Assembly (NCBI GenBank): GCA_005502925.1
Contig: SCPD01000002.1
Span: forward strand, 186,001 to 250,000
Direction: 5' to 3'
DNA length: 64,000 nucleotides
From: Rhizobiales bacterium Y(2018)
GTDB taxonomy: Bacteria > Pseudomonadota > Alphaproteobacteria > Rhizobiales > Aestuariivirgaceae
Shown: in pieces, positions 40,137 to 47,743 of the stretch
How the letters are laid out: each line of letters begins with the position of its first letter
How positions within the stretch are numbered: position 1 is the first letter of the stretch
Made by a program: the position numbers and the translations under genes
The notes under the pieces: model-generated
Databases searched by the model: none
What the model saw: the letters and a program-made list of their open reading frames with translations, nothing else
What the model was told of the DNA's origin: nothing

Positions 40137-41132
40137 ATGACCAAGCCGACCTTCGATGTCCTGACCATTGGCAACGCCATTGTCGATGTCTTCTCGCGTG
40201 TGGAGGAGAATTTCCTCACCCGTCACAATGTCACCAAGGGCATGATGCGGCTCGTCACCGAGAAGGAATCCTCCGAGCTTTTCGACGACATGGGTCCCTC
40301 GACCCGGATCTCCGGCGGCTCGGGCGCCAATACGGCGGTCGGCGTCGCCGCTTTCGGAGGCTCGGTGGCCTTCATCGGCAAGGTCAAGGCCGACGAACTG
40401 GGCCGGGTCTTCACCCATGACACCCGCTCGGCAGGCGTCCATTTCGATACCGTGCATGCCACCGCAGGTCCTGGGACCGCGAGCTCGCTCATCCTCATCA
40501 CGCCCGATGGCGAGCGCACCATGAACACCTTCCTCGGTGCCTGCGTGCATCTGTCGCCCGGCGACATCGACGAGGCCGTCGTGGCCGCCGCCAAGGTCAC
40601 CTATCTCGAAGGCTATCTGTGGGACCCGCCGCTCGCCAAGCAGGCCTTCAAGAAGGCGGCGCAGATCGCCCGCGCGGCGGGGCGCCTCGTCTCCATCACG
40701 CTCTCCGATTCCTTCTGCGTCGACCGTCATCGTGACAGCTTCCTCGAGCTGATCCGCAACGACATCGACATCGTCTTCGCCAATGAGAAGGAAATCACCT
40801 CGCTCTATCAGGTCGAGCATTTCGACGAGGCGTTGCAGCGCGTGCGCAAGGATTGCGCCATCGCCGCTTTGACGCGTTCGGAAGCCGGCTGCGTCATCGT
40901 CAAGGGCGATGAGGTCCATGTCGTCGAAGCGCATCCGGTCGAGAAGGTCGTCGATGCGACGGGTGCCGGCGATCTCTTCGCCTCGGGCTTCCTATATGGC
41001 TTCACCCGTGACCTGCCTTTGGTCCAATGCGCGAGGCTCGGTGCGCTGGCGGCGGCCGAAGTGATCTCGCATGTGGGGGCCCGCCCGGAGATCGCGCTCG
41101 ACGCGCATGCCAAGGCGAATGGTCTCTTGTAG
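40137..41132 (+). CDS. Adenosine kinase-like PfkB-family sugar kinase
   Basis: 331 residues of the ribokinase/PfkB fold. N-terminal signature ISGGSGANTAVGVAAFG (about 58-75) and the C-terminal catalytic motif DATGAGDLFASGF with the base Asp near 285. The length and the NAIVDV start resemble the adenosine kinase group common in Alphaproteobacteria. It phosphorylates a nucleoside or sugar with ATP. Substrate inferred. Two palindromic elements follow. Confidence 0.88.
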   Translation: MTKPTFDVLTIGNAIVDVFSRVEENFLTRHNVTKGMMRLVTEKESSELFDDMGPSTRISGGSGANTAVGVAAFGGSVAFIGKVKADELGRVFTHDTRSAGVHFDTVHATAGPGTASSLILITPDGERTMNTFLGACVHLSPGDIDEAVVAAAKVTYLEGYLWDPPLAKQAFKKAAQIARAAGRLVSITLSDSFCVDRHRDSFLELIRNDIDIVFANEKEITSLYQVEHFDEALQRVRKDCAIAALTRSEAGCVIVKGDEVHVVEAHPVEKVVDATGAGDLFASGFLYGFTRDLPLVQCARLGALAAAEVISHVGARPEIALDAHAKANGLL

Positions 41133-41140
41133 GGTTTAGA

Positions 41141-41185
41141 GCATCGGACCGAAAAGTGCGAAGCGGTTTTCGGATAATCCGATGC
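41141..41185. repeat. Rhizobial-type intergenic palindrome
   Basis: GCATCGGA (41141-41148) and TCCGATGC (41178-41185) form the outer arms; CCGAAAA (41149-41155) and TTTTCGG (41167-41173) the inner arms. It shares its plan and core words with the elements at 1785-1834 and 23935-23982. Confidence 0.75.
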
Positions 41186-41200
41186 GCACAAAAATGAGAT

Positions 41201-41238
41201 AGAGCGCCGGAGCGCTTCATGAGAACGCTCGGCGCTCT
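41201..41238. repeat. Second palindrome, AGAGCGCC...GGCGCTCT type
   Basis: AGAGCGCCGGAGCG (41201-41214) pairs with CGCTCGGCGCTCT (41226-41238) with one bulge. It lies 15 bp after the first palindrome and overlaps the stop codon of the convergent pentapeptide gene. It may serve as a shared 3' hairpin. Confidence 0.65.
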
Positions 41239-41926
41239 AATCGGCGGCGCAGGGCCAGGTGGTCGGCATCGTGAGCCCGGCCGGCAATTTCGTCTGCGCA
41301 TCGCCACAAGACATGTTGAGCTGGATCTGAGTCAGGTCGACGGCCTGGCTGAGATCGACCCCTTCGAAACGTGTCCAATAGAGATAGGTGCGCTTGAAGG
41401 AGGCGCCGGCGAGCGTGGCGTCCTTGAAATTGCCCCGCTGCAGCATGGCGCCGGAGAGATTGGCTCCGGAGAGATTGGCCTTGACGAAACTGTTGCGCGA
41501 GAATTCGCCGTCGGACAGATCGGCGCCGGTGAGATCTGCGCCGTCGAAACTCACCCGCAGGAATTCGGCCTTCACCAGGCGCGCCCCCTTGAGAGTGGCG
41601 CGTTGGAAGTCGGCGCGGCTCGACAGGCTCTTTTCGAGATTGGCGCCGGTCAGATCAGCTTGCTTCAGCGACGTGCGGACCAGTTCGCTGCGCTGCATAT
41701 TGGCCTTGGCGAGGCGCGTCGAAGCGAGGCCGGTACCCGACAGGAAGGCGCCTTCGAGATTGGCGCCGGTCAGATCGCTGCCGTCGAGCTGCAAAAGCTG
41801 CTTGTTGCAATTGGACCAGTCGACCGCCGGCGCTGGCCCTTCCTTGCAGCCGGCGTCGGCTGCCTGAATGAAGAGGCCGAGGAACAGAAGCGACAATCCC
41901 GTCCTGCTGAGATATCCACGCAACAC
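41237..41926 (-). CDS. Secreted pentapeptide-repeat protein
   Basis: 229 residues. A signal peptide (hydrophobic 8-22, cleavage after ADA) leads to tandem A(D/N)LXX repeats (LTGANLEGA, LTGADLSDG, LSGANLSGAML) over about 45-205, which should form a right-handed quadrilateral beta helix. Cysteines near the start and end of the mature protein (Cys27 and Cys40; Cys213 and Cys226) could form disulfides, fitting export to the periplasm. Function unknown. Confidence 0.88.
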   Translation of the reverse strand: MLRGYLSRTGLSLLFLGLFIQAADAGCKEGPAPAVDWSNCNKQLLQLDGSDLTGANLEGAFLSGTGLASTRLAKANMQRSELVRTSLKQADLTGANLEKSLSSRADFQRATLKGARLVKAEFLRVSFDGADLTGADLSDGEFSRNSFVKANLSGANLSGAMLQRGNFKDATLAGASFKRTYLYWTRFEGVDLSQAVDLTQIQLNMSCGDAQTKLPAGLTMPTTWPCAAD

Positions 41927-42055
41927 CCGATCCTCCGCACCAATATGCTCCAGGCCGAATCGACCTCAAGCGATCATGACCTCAAGACATGATTATACGC
42001 ATGGAGCCGGCAAAGCTCCATGCGTTTCAGTAGCTACGGGTTAGGCGGCCGCGCG

Positions 42056-42538
42056 CTAGCGGCCGGTATATTTCAGATTAAGGCCGGCAATGCCCGCCGC
42101 CACATTGAGCCCCTTCTGGCCCTGGACGCTGACCGGCTGCAGCGCGATGGTCTTCTTGAAGCCGCCAATGAGCACATTGGCGCCGAGACCGACGCCGATG
42201 GTCGCTTCGGCGGAGGCGCCGCCATAGGAGCCCGCCAGCGCGCCGCGCTGGGTTTTGCCGCCGGCAAAGACCGCCCAGGTGATATAGCTCTTCTTGGTGA
42301 AGCCGATATCGATGCCGACCTTGGTGATCCTGCCGGTATAACGTTCGACTTTGCGACCGGTCACCGAGACGAACTTGCATTTCATCGACTTGGACGAGCC
42401 CAGGATGAGGCCGACGCCGCCCGAAACGGTGCAGTTCAGCGAGCCGATCTTGACGCCGCTCTTCGCCGAAGCGGGGCTCGCGGCGAGGAGCGCCATGGCC
42501 ACGGCGGCGGCGCCCGCGGAAATCATCCATTTTTTCAT
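42056..42538 (-). CDS. DUF992 secreted protein
   Basis: 160 residues. Signal peptide at 1-25 (cleavage after ASA). The mature part has KIGSLNCTVSGGVGLILGSSK and the cysteine pair that mark DUF992 (Cys near 36 and 54), a family almost confined to Hyphomicrobiales. The 305 bp upstream of its start hold no gene I can support. Function unknown. Confidence 0.88.
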   Translation of the reverse strand: MKKWMISAGAAAVAMALLAASPASAKSGVKIGSLNCTVSGGVGLILGSSKSMKCKFVSVTGRKVERYTGRITKVGIDIGFTKKSYITWAVFAGGKTQRGALAGSYGGASAEATIGVGLGANVLIGGFKKTIALQPVSVQGQKGLNVAAGIAGLNLKYTGR

Positions 42539-42843
42539 GAGGTAGTCCCTTATTTAGAGTTATTCCATTTACCAGAACGGTCTGGCGGCCCGCCGGTTCC
42601 CGGCCGGGGTTGAAAAGCCGCTAACACCTTGGCGGAATTGTGGACGCCCAGACGCGGTATTTGTGACGATTTCTATTCAATTTCCAGGGCTTGCTTGGCG
42701 CGCCGTTTCGCCGCCCGCACATGAAAATTTCGTCATGTGCAAAAGATCAGCCGGCGGAAGAAAAATATACTCGATCATGGAACAGGCGGAATGCGCGGTG
42801 GCCTTGAGCGTATATGCGGGGGCTGGCGCGATCCGAGGATCAC
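42539..42843. other. Intergenic stretch without a recognised gene
   Basis: Divergent region between the DUF992 gene and a small hypothetical gene. I see no frame with family similarity and no clear hairpin. The first 35 bases next to the DUF992 start are AT-rich and probably hold its promoter. Confidence 0.5.
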
Positions 42844-43119
42844 ATGGCGGGCATCATCAGGTCTCTCAAGCGGGCCATTCTGGGCGAGCTTCTGCAGAAA
42901 ACGGCAGTACCGATCGATCACGGCAATGTCCGGCTGACGATGCGCCTCAAGCGCGACAGGATCACGCATGAAAGATATGTGGTGCTGGGGCTCGTCGCCG
43001 CCACCAACTACAAGCACGCCGAATTGAGCCCGGACGAGTTTCAGGATTTCCTCGAGGCGGTCAAGGCGATGCAGAAGGCCCTGCATATTCCCGACGTGCC
43101 GCCGCCGCTCAAGAGCTGA
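42844..43119 (+). CDS. Small conserved-looking hypothetical protein
   Basis: 91 residues, start supported by GAGG 5 bp upstream. Basic N terminus, then VRLTMRLKRDRITHERYVVLGLVAATNY, with the look of a compact alpha/beta protein; the tail (LSPDEFQDFLEAVKAMQKAL) is an amphipathic helix. I do not recognise a family. It is convergent with the cupin gene, 6 bp away. Confidence 0.62.
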   Translation: MAGIIRSLKRAILGELLQKTAVPIDHGNVRLTMRLKRDRITHERYVVLGLVAATNYKHAELSPDEFQDFLEAVKAMQKALHIPDVPPPLKS

Positions 43120-43125
43120 AGCTCA

Positions 43126-43509
43126 TCAGGCCTGCAACAATACGACGCTTTCCTGTTCATTGGGGTCGGTGCGCGCGATGAGCGCGCGCGCGACCTGCTG
43201 GGTCGGGTTATAGGGCTGATGCGGCACCCCGGCCGGAATATAGATGAAGTCGCCGGCTTCGACGCGGTCGACAAACTCGAGCTGTTGCCCGTGGCGGAAT
43301 TCAGCCGCGCCTTCCAGCATGTAGATCGCCGTCTCGTGCGACTCATGGTAATGCGGCTTGGCTTGTGCACCCGGCGGCATGGCGAGAAGATGCAGGCAGA
43401 TGGCTTTGGCGCCGGCCGTCTCGGCCGAGACTCCGGAGAAATAATCGAGACCCTGCTTGCCGTGGAAGCCTTCGCTGCGATTGCGGCGGATGATCTTGCA
43501 TGTGCTCAT
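43126..43509 (-). CDS. Cupin-domain protein
   Basis: 127 residues. Cupin motif 1 KPHYHESHETAIYMLEG (about 60-76) supplies two His and a Glu for metal binding, and motif 2 GDFIYIPAGVPHQPYN (about 94-109) a third His. A single-domain cupin of this kind may be an isomerase, a dioxygenase or a sensor; nothing near fixes the role. The ATG was chosen at the start of the conserved part. Confidence 0.82.
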   Translation of the reverse strand: MSTCKIIRRNRSEGFHGKQGLDYFSGVSAETAGAKAICLHLLAMPPGAQAKPHYHESHETAIYMLEGAAEFRHGQQLEFVDRVEAGDFIYIPAGVPHQPYNPTQQVARALIARTDPNEQESVVLLQA

Positions 43510-43635
43510 GCGCTTTATCCTAGCGATGAATTCCATTTGCCTCAATCGCATTGCTGGCGGTCCCCGCGAAAATAATCTTCTCATTCGGGACGGAATGAAG
43601 ACGCCACGCGAGCGTAGATCTCCTTCCTGTGCCGT

Positions 43636-43869
43636 CTATCGTCGTGTGAGCCGCACGCCGCGCCTGATCGCCAGTGCCATCAGCTGAAAGGTGGTGAGCC
43701 GGTTGCCATTCACCCAATAGAGCGTGGCGCTGGTCGCATCGCCGAGCACGATATAACCCCGCTTGCGCAGGCCCGCATAGGCGATGGCGACGGCGGACCT
43801 CTTTCCGAGATGCAGGTCCCTTACGATTCGATCCATGATCCGCATGCTGAGTTTCGCATGCCGTTCCAT
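43636..43869 (-). CDS. Small hypothetical protein
   Basis: 77 residues, very basic, with a possible winged-helix feel (IAYAGLRKRGYIVLGD) but no family I can name. AAGG lies about 9 bp before the ATG. It sits in the gene-poor accessory stretch. Moderate support from base composition and a plausible protein-like sequence only. Confidence 0.5.
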   Translation of the reverse strand: MERHAKLSMRIMDRIVRDLHLGKRSAVAIAYAGLRKRGYIVLGDATSATLYWVNGNRLTTFQLMALAIRRGVRLTRR

Positions 43870-44225
43870 AAAGCGTAGCCTTGCCAGAAACTGTCAGGAA
43901 CCGGGGCGGGGACACGCGCGGCCGATGTTGCCTAAAGGTTCTCTCCTGCGGGTCGGCCTGGCGGAATATCTCGAGATGAGCTTCGAGACGCAACGATGCT
44001 GTCGTTGCCCCGCAGCTGCCTCGTGTTGCGAAAATGATACGGCACCGAAAAAATCGGAGTGACGCGTTGGAGAGTGTTTAGCTGCTGAAGGGACGATTAT
44101 GCCTGGGATAGTGGTGATTATGCCGAGGCGACTCCCATTTCCCCTCATCCTGATCTTTCGTCAAGGGAACCGAATCGACATTCAGGCCGTTCACACGGGA
44201 GCAACGGCATGTCGTGAGAACAGTC
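43870..44225. other. Intergenic stretch without a recognised gene
   Basis: About 356 bp between divergent small genes. Short frames are present but none has a ribosome site plus protein-like composition. No strong hairpin or repeat seen. Confidence 0.45.
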
Positions 44226-44645
44226 ATGAGTCAGACGCCATCACCGCCTTCCCGTGACCCAGATGAGGCGCTGCGAGGCGAGCTTGTGGCTCTCGAAACG
44301 GGCTTCTGGTCCAACGGCCCACAATATTATCGCGAGAATTTGAGCGCGACCTGTCTCATGGTCTTCGAAGGCATGGCCGGTCTGTTCTCAAGCGAGGAGA
44401 TCGCGCGGACTGTCAAGGGCGGTCCGCGCTGGCGTAATGTAGATATGGAGGTGAAGGCGTTTCTGCGGCTACGCCCCGAATTCGTCTTGCTCACCTATGC
44501 CGCGAGCGCGGTCGGGCGGGGTAACCGGCCCTACTCGGCGCTGGTGTCGAGCGGTTACCTCCAAGCCGGCGGCAAATGGAGATTGTCGTTCCATCAGCAG
44601 ACGCCGGTCAATTCGGGCGGGGCTGCTCCTGGGTCAACCGCTTAA
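44226..44645 (+). CDS. DUF4440/SnoaL-like (NTF2 fold) protein
   Basis: 139 residues. EALRGELVALETGFWSNGPQYYRENLS ... C-L-M-V-F near the N terminus and LLTYAASAVGR, Y-S-A-L-V-S-S-G-Y, G-K-W-R-L-S-F-H-Q-Q-T-P at the end fit the DUF4440/SnoaL pattern. NTF2-fold proteins bind small ligands or act as simple enzymes. A GTG four codons upstream with GGGAG is an alternative start. The last 38 bp overlap the convergent small gene. Confidence 0.75.
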   Translation: MSQTPSPPSRDPDEALRGELVALETGFWSNGPQYYRENLSATCLMVFEGMAGLFSSEEIARTVKGGPRWRNVDMEVKAFLRLRPEFVLLTYAASAVGRGNRPYSALVSSGYLQAGGKWRLSFHQQTPVNSGGAAPGSTA

Positions 44646-44820
44646 GATCTTCGCGATAGGACGCCAGCTGGTCACGAAAGCGCTGCAGTGTCGTTTCCGC
44701 GTGTTTCGGCTGATACCCGATCGCCCGGGCGACGCGCACGAAATCCGTCAGATTGGCCTCGAGCTTCCTGGTCAGCTTGATCTTGTTCACGGTGACGAGA
44801 ATATCGGTTCGTCTTGTCAT
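44608..44820 (-). CDS. Small hypothetical helical protein
   Basis: 70 residues, predicted mostly helical and charged (KLTRKLEANLTDFVRVARAIG ... LQRFRDQLASYREDLKRL). No family recognised and no good ribosome site. It overlaps the DUF4440 gene by 38 bp tail to tail and ends 101 bp from the distal direct repeat. Confidence 0.5.
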   Translation of the reverse strand: MTRRTDILVTVNKIKLTRKLEANLTDFVRVARAIGYQPKHAETTLQRFRDQLASYREDLKRLTQEQPRPN

Positions 44821-44921
44821 GGGAAGATAACGAAAGCGCGCCGCCAGTGTTCCGGAAACCGGCTGCAGCTGCCGGTCGCGAGCGGGCCCAGAAACGCGAT
44901 TCCAGATACCGCCGGACCGCC

Positions 44922-44951
44922 ATGTATCTGATCGAATTGAATTTTGGCGGA
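44922..44951 (+). repeat. Distal copy of the tRNA-Ser-associated direct repeat (candidate att site)
   Basis: 30 bp identical at 29 positions to 48548-48577. The shared block includes TGGCGGA, the complement of the last seven bases (TCCGCCA) of tRNA-Ser, plus 23 bp beyond its 3' end. The spacing and orientation fit a pair of attachment sites flanking 3.6 kb. Confidence 0.6.
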
Positions 44952-45905
44952 GGAAACCTCCTCCGATGAGGTCATTATCGCGAGCGAGAGACGCAGGCTC
45001 CTGCTTTCCATCGCAGCGACCCCGGAAACAACCAGAAGCTTGATCGAAACCGTAGCCAAGGACCAGGCGCTACCGCTCGATCCGCTCTATGGCATGCTGT
45101 GGGAACTCAAGGTCGACAAAAATGCCGGCCCACGAATCTCGCTCGGCAGATCCAGGCAGGTGCTGAGAATCTGAAGGTGATTCTGGCGGAGAAAGTCTCT
45201 CCGTCGCGCCATGATCCGGAGCTTTCCCGTTTGGCGGGTCTTGCTGATAAGGCGCAGGGCGAAGGGAGCATCGGCTTGGCAAAGCAGTATCGCGCCAGGG
45301 CGGCAAAGCGCGCCGAAAAGCCTCAAGTCGACGCTCTATCATAGAGATGCGGAGTTGAATGCGGACAGGCTCGAGCTCGCGGCGACCTATGCCGAATATG
45401 CCGGAACCGCGGTTCTTGCCTTCGACTATGAAACGGCGGTCGAACAATATGCCAAAGCCTACAGGCTGGTCGAAGGCCACAACCTGAAACGGACTGTCGA
45501 TTATCGGCTGGGCGAGGCCCGCGCGCTTATGGGGCAGCGAGCCGCACCTTCGGCGCGCCGTGCAAATCACGCGGACGGTGCTCAATCAATTCCTGCGTGA
45601 GAGCGATCCGTTTGGCTGGGCGGCGCTGCAAGAAACGCTCGGCAATGCTTTAATCGATCTGGCCGGATACCCCAACAACGACCCCAAAATGCTTGACGAG
45701 GCCGTGCGCGCCTACCAGGCCGCGCTTGGCGGAATACACGGGCGAGCGGGCGCCACAGAATTGGCGGTGATCCAAAACAATATGGGCGTCACTCTCAGCA
45801 ACTTGGGGGACCGGAAGGATGATCCGGCGCTGAAACGCAAGGCCCTTGCGGCATGTCATGAGGCCCTGAGCGTTCAGACCCGCGAGGATGCGCCTCTGAG
45901 CTGGG
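44944..45905 (+). pseudogene. Decayed tetratricopeptide-repeat protein gene
   Basis: Protein-like sequence jumps between frames: frame 1 up to about 45160 (LLLSIAATPETTRSLIETV), frame 3 at about 45140-45340 (IQAGAENLKVILAEK ... AKQYRARAAKR), frame 1 at 45345-45535 (ELNADRLELAATYAEYAGT) and frame 2 at 45540-45905 (GWAALQETLGNAL, TELAVIQNNMGVTLSNLGD). The last parts are TPR units of the NALxxLG type. At least three frameshifts and an abrupt 3' end against a small antisense gene show decay. The 5' end starts in the direct repeat. Confidence 0.75.
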
Positions 45906-46077
45906 CCAGGACAAGCCACGGCGACAAGCCTTGTGAGGCAAGCTCAAGAATGCGCCTCGCGATCCAATCGAGATTTGTGGGGTTGACCTCGCCCCGGCAC
46001 TCCAGGACAGCCTTGGCTTCGTTAAGAACGTCGCCCAGGACCGCCACCATCTGTGGTTCGAAGTATGCCTTTGGCAT
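45874..46077 (-). CDS. Small rhizobial-type hypothetical protein
   Basis: 67 residues (MPKAYFEPQMVAVLGDVLNE ... LDWIARRILELASQG), predicted all-helical. GGAAGGGCGGG lies just upstream of the ATG. It resembles a group of short Hyphomicrobiales proteins beginning M-x-KAYFD/E-P that I remember without a named function. Its 3' end overlaps the decayed TPR gene, suggesting a rearrangement joint near 45905. Confidence 0.6.
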   Translation of the reverse strand: MPKAYFEPQMVAVLGDVLNEAKAVLECRGEVNPTNLDWIARRILELASQGLSPWLVLAQLRGASSRV

Positions 46078-46481
46078 ATTCCCGCCCTTCCAGATATTGC
46101 GCCGTCCTGGGAACCATTTTTCAATCGCTTTTTCCCTGGGCACAAGCGAGCTTTTCTTACATCGCGCGCAGAAAGCCCCGAGCTGGCGCCCAGGGCTTTC
46201 CACGGTCGCGGGCGTCCTACCGGGGAGTGCCCGCCAGCCCGCGCGATAAATAGGATAGGATTTTGGGCAGTCGCAAGCGCGGCCCGGTTGCAAGGCGTAT
46301 GCGGTGAAACGGCTGGGTGATGAGGACCCAGAGGGGCAAGAAGCGAGCACGCGGGACGGAGGAAAAAATTTGTGGACGGGTCTTGAAGGCCCAAGGACGC
46401 TGACTAGATCAAATCTCGCCGGATCACTTGGGGTCCAGATCCGGTGCGGGCGCTGGCGGAAGTCCGGCGCACTGCTCGTAC
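46078..46481. other. Intergenic region upstream of hsp20
   Basis: No gene I can support. It contains CTTGAAGG at 46382-46389, a good sigma-32 -35 word, but no convincing -10 at the right distance (CTAGAT at 46404-46409 is the nearest). A first hairpin of the leader (GCTGG/CCGGC arms with GTGC/GCAC, about 46446-46472) precedes the thermometer-like hairpin. Confidence 0.4.
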
Positions 46482-46506
46482 CCATGTTGCTCAATGGAGG
46501 ATATGG
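46482..46506 (+). promoter_or_regulatory. ROSE-like RNA thermometer hairpin in the hsp20 leader
   Basis: Lower stem CCATG (46482-46486) pairs with TATGG (46502-46506). Upper stem TT(G)CTC (46487-46492) pairs with GAGGA (46497-46501), leaving G46489 bulged, with the tetraloop AATG. This hides the Shine-Dalgarno GGAGG (46496-46500). The U(U/C)GCU word with a bulged G opposite the SD is the hallmark of ROSE elements that repress small heat-shock genes in rhizobia. The start ATG at 46509 lies just past the stem. Confidence 0.72.
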
Positions 46507-46508
46507 CT

Positions 46509-46952
46509 ATGCGCAACTATGATCTGACCAACTTCTCGCGTTCAAGCGTCGGCTTTGAGCCATTCTTCAGCATTCTGAACGGCGCCAGTCGCCGCCTTGA
46601 GAGCGAGGGCAATTTCCCGCCCTGCGACATCATCAAGAAGGATGACGCGAACTATTGCATTCGCCTCGCCGTCGCGGGCTTTTCGCCCGATGACATCACC
46701 ATTACGGCTCAGCAAAATCTTCTGAAGGTCGCCGGCCGCAAGCCTTCTGAGGCTGGCAAGCAGTACCTGCACGAGGGCATCACTGACACGGAGTTCGAGC
46801 GTCAGTTCAGCTTGGCCGACCACGTGGAGGTGACGAACGCCGGCTATGATAAGGGCATCCTAGAGATTGCCCTTCACAGCGAGCTTCCCGAAACCGCTAA
46901 GGCGCGCAAAATCTCCATCAATGGAGGCGGCGCGCACAAACGCCTGTCGTGA
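46509..46952 (+). CDS. Small heat-shock protein Hsp20 (IbpA class A type)
   Basis: 147 residues. N terminus MRNYDLTNFSRSSVGFEPFF is typical of rhizobial IbpA-like proteins. Alpha-crystallin domain at about 33-125 (PPCDIIKKDDANYCIRLAVAGF, LLKVAGRK, GILEIALHSELPE). An ATP-independent holdase that forms oligomers with unfolded proteins. The ATG at 46509 has GGAGG at 8-bp spacing; the ATG at 46503 is too close. A ROSE-like hairpin covers the ribosome site, so heat induction at translation is expected. Confidence 0.92.
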   Translation: MRNYDLTNFSRSSVGFEPFFSILNGASRRLESEGNFPPCDIIKKDDANYCIRLAVAGFSPDDITITAQQNLLKVAGRKPSEAGKQYLHEGITDTEFERQFSLADHVEVTNAGYDKGILEIALHSELPETAKARKISINGGGAHKRLS

Positions 46953-46976
46953 GGTGGCGCCATGCGAGGAATGAAG

Positions 46977-47287
46977 ATGGCAAGGCACATCCCTTGCGAG
47001 CTCAACCTTGATGGCGTCTTGCGGCCTGCTGACGCCTTCACGCACCCGAACGAGGTCGCGTGCGACCCGGACCTGTCGATCAGAAGCGGGCAATCCTCGC
47101 CTCCTGGGCGTCTGACGCCTGCGCTGTAGAATCCGTCCCCGGGCTTCGGAGGGCGCCAGCGGGTGGGACCGTGACTTTCGATGAAATCATGGACGCGTTG
47201 AAAGAGCTGGACGAGCAAGCTCGGCAGGGTCTCGCGCGAACGCCAGCATATAAGCGTTGGGTCAGGCATAGCGATCTGCTCACCTGA
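46977..47287 (+). pseudogene. Frameshifted small gene downstream of hsp20
   Basis: MARHIPCELNLDGVLRPADAF...DPDLS runs in frame 3 and stops at 47129. From about 47080 the next frame continues as DQKRAILASWASDACAVESVPGLRRAP ... FDEIMDALKELDEQAR to 47287. Joined they make a protein of about 102 residues whose second half I recall from small proteins found next to heat-shock genes in Bradyrhizobium and relatives. The break is near TGTCGATCAG (47074-47083). A sequencing error is possible; otherwise the gene is broken. Confidence 0.65.
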
Positions 47288-47332
47288 TTAAGTATCGGGC
47301 TCCGCTCAATTGCCCCTGAGCGGATCACGGCG

Positions 47333-47367
47333 AGCCTGCCGCGGTGTGCGTGTGGCGGCAGGCTTTT
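47333..47367 (+). terminator. Intrinsic terminator after the hsp20 unit
   Basis: AGCCTGCCGC (47333-47342) pairs perfectly with GCGGCAGGCT (47355-47364) around a 12-base loop, followed by TTT. It ends the hsp20 and downstream frameshifted gene unit. Confidence 0.65.
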
Positions 47368-47392
47368 CAGTCCACAGAAGAACTCACCTAAG

Positions 47393-47743
47393 ATGAAATT
47401 GCACAGCGTATTGTGGCAGAATGCCACCGCCCGCGCGAGCAGCCAGACCGTTCGTCGCGTCGAGCTCTATGCCGAAATTGGCCGCCGCCAAGCCTATCCA
47501 ATTACTGATCAGGTCGCCCAGGAAATCGCTGCCATGGAGGCGGAAGCCGAGAACTGCCGCCAAGCGTTCAGCCGATTGAGCACCTACCGGCCAGACAAAG
47601 ACCCGACCTGCTCCTACTGCTGGATCGACAAAGGGGAGCACTCTCCGGTCGTCGAGTCTCGCCGCCCCGACCTTTATCGTTGTCCAAGCTGCGAAGGGGA
47701 ATACAGCGTAGCACCGTTACCGCCAATATTGCCTGCAACGTAA
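47393..47743 (+). CDS. Hypothetical protein with a C-terminal zinc-ribbon-like motif
   Basis: 116 residues. A helical N-terminal half (VAQEIAAMEAEAENCRQAF) is followed by CSYC-x20-CPSC (about residues 75-102), which could bind one zinc ion. No ribosome site of note and no named family. It lies inside the repeat-flanked segment. Confidence 0.5.
   Translation: MKLHSVLWQNATARASSQTVRRVELYAEIGRRQAYPITDQVAQEIAAMEAEAENCRQAFSRLSTYRPDKDPTCSYCWIDKGEHSPVVESRRPDLYRCPSCEGEYSVAPLPPILPAT

Noticed and set aside
42663-42971. Open frame beginning MTISIQFPGLAW
   Set aside because: It overlaps the better supported small gene at 42844 in another frame and has no ribosome site.
44099-44260. Short frame MPGIVVIMPRRLPF on the plus strand
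   Set aside because: No ribosome site, overlaps the DUF4440 gene start in another frame.
44922-44951. Remnant of a second tRNA-Ser gene
   Set aside because: Only the last seven bases of the tRNA are present; most of the identity lies outside the tRNA, so a repeat or att site is a better reading.
46382-46409. Sigma-32 promoter for hsp20
   Set aside because: A good CTTGAAGG -35 word is present, but the -10 at the expected distance (CTAGAT) does not fit; kept only as a note in the upstream region.
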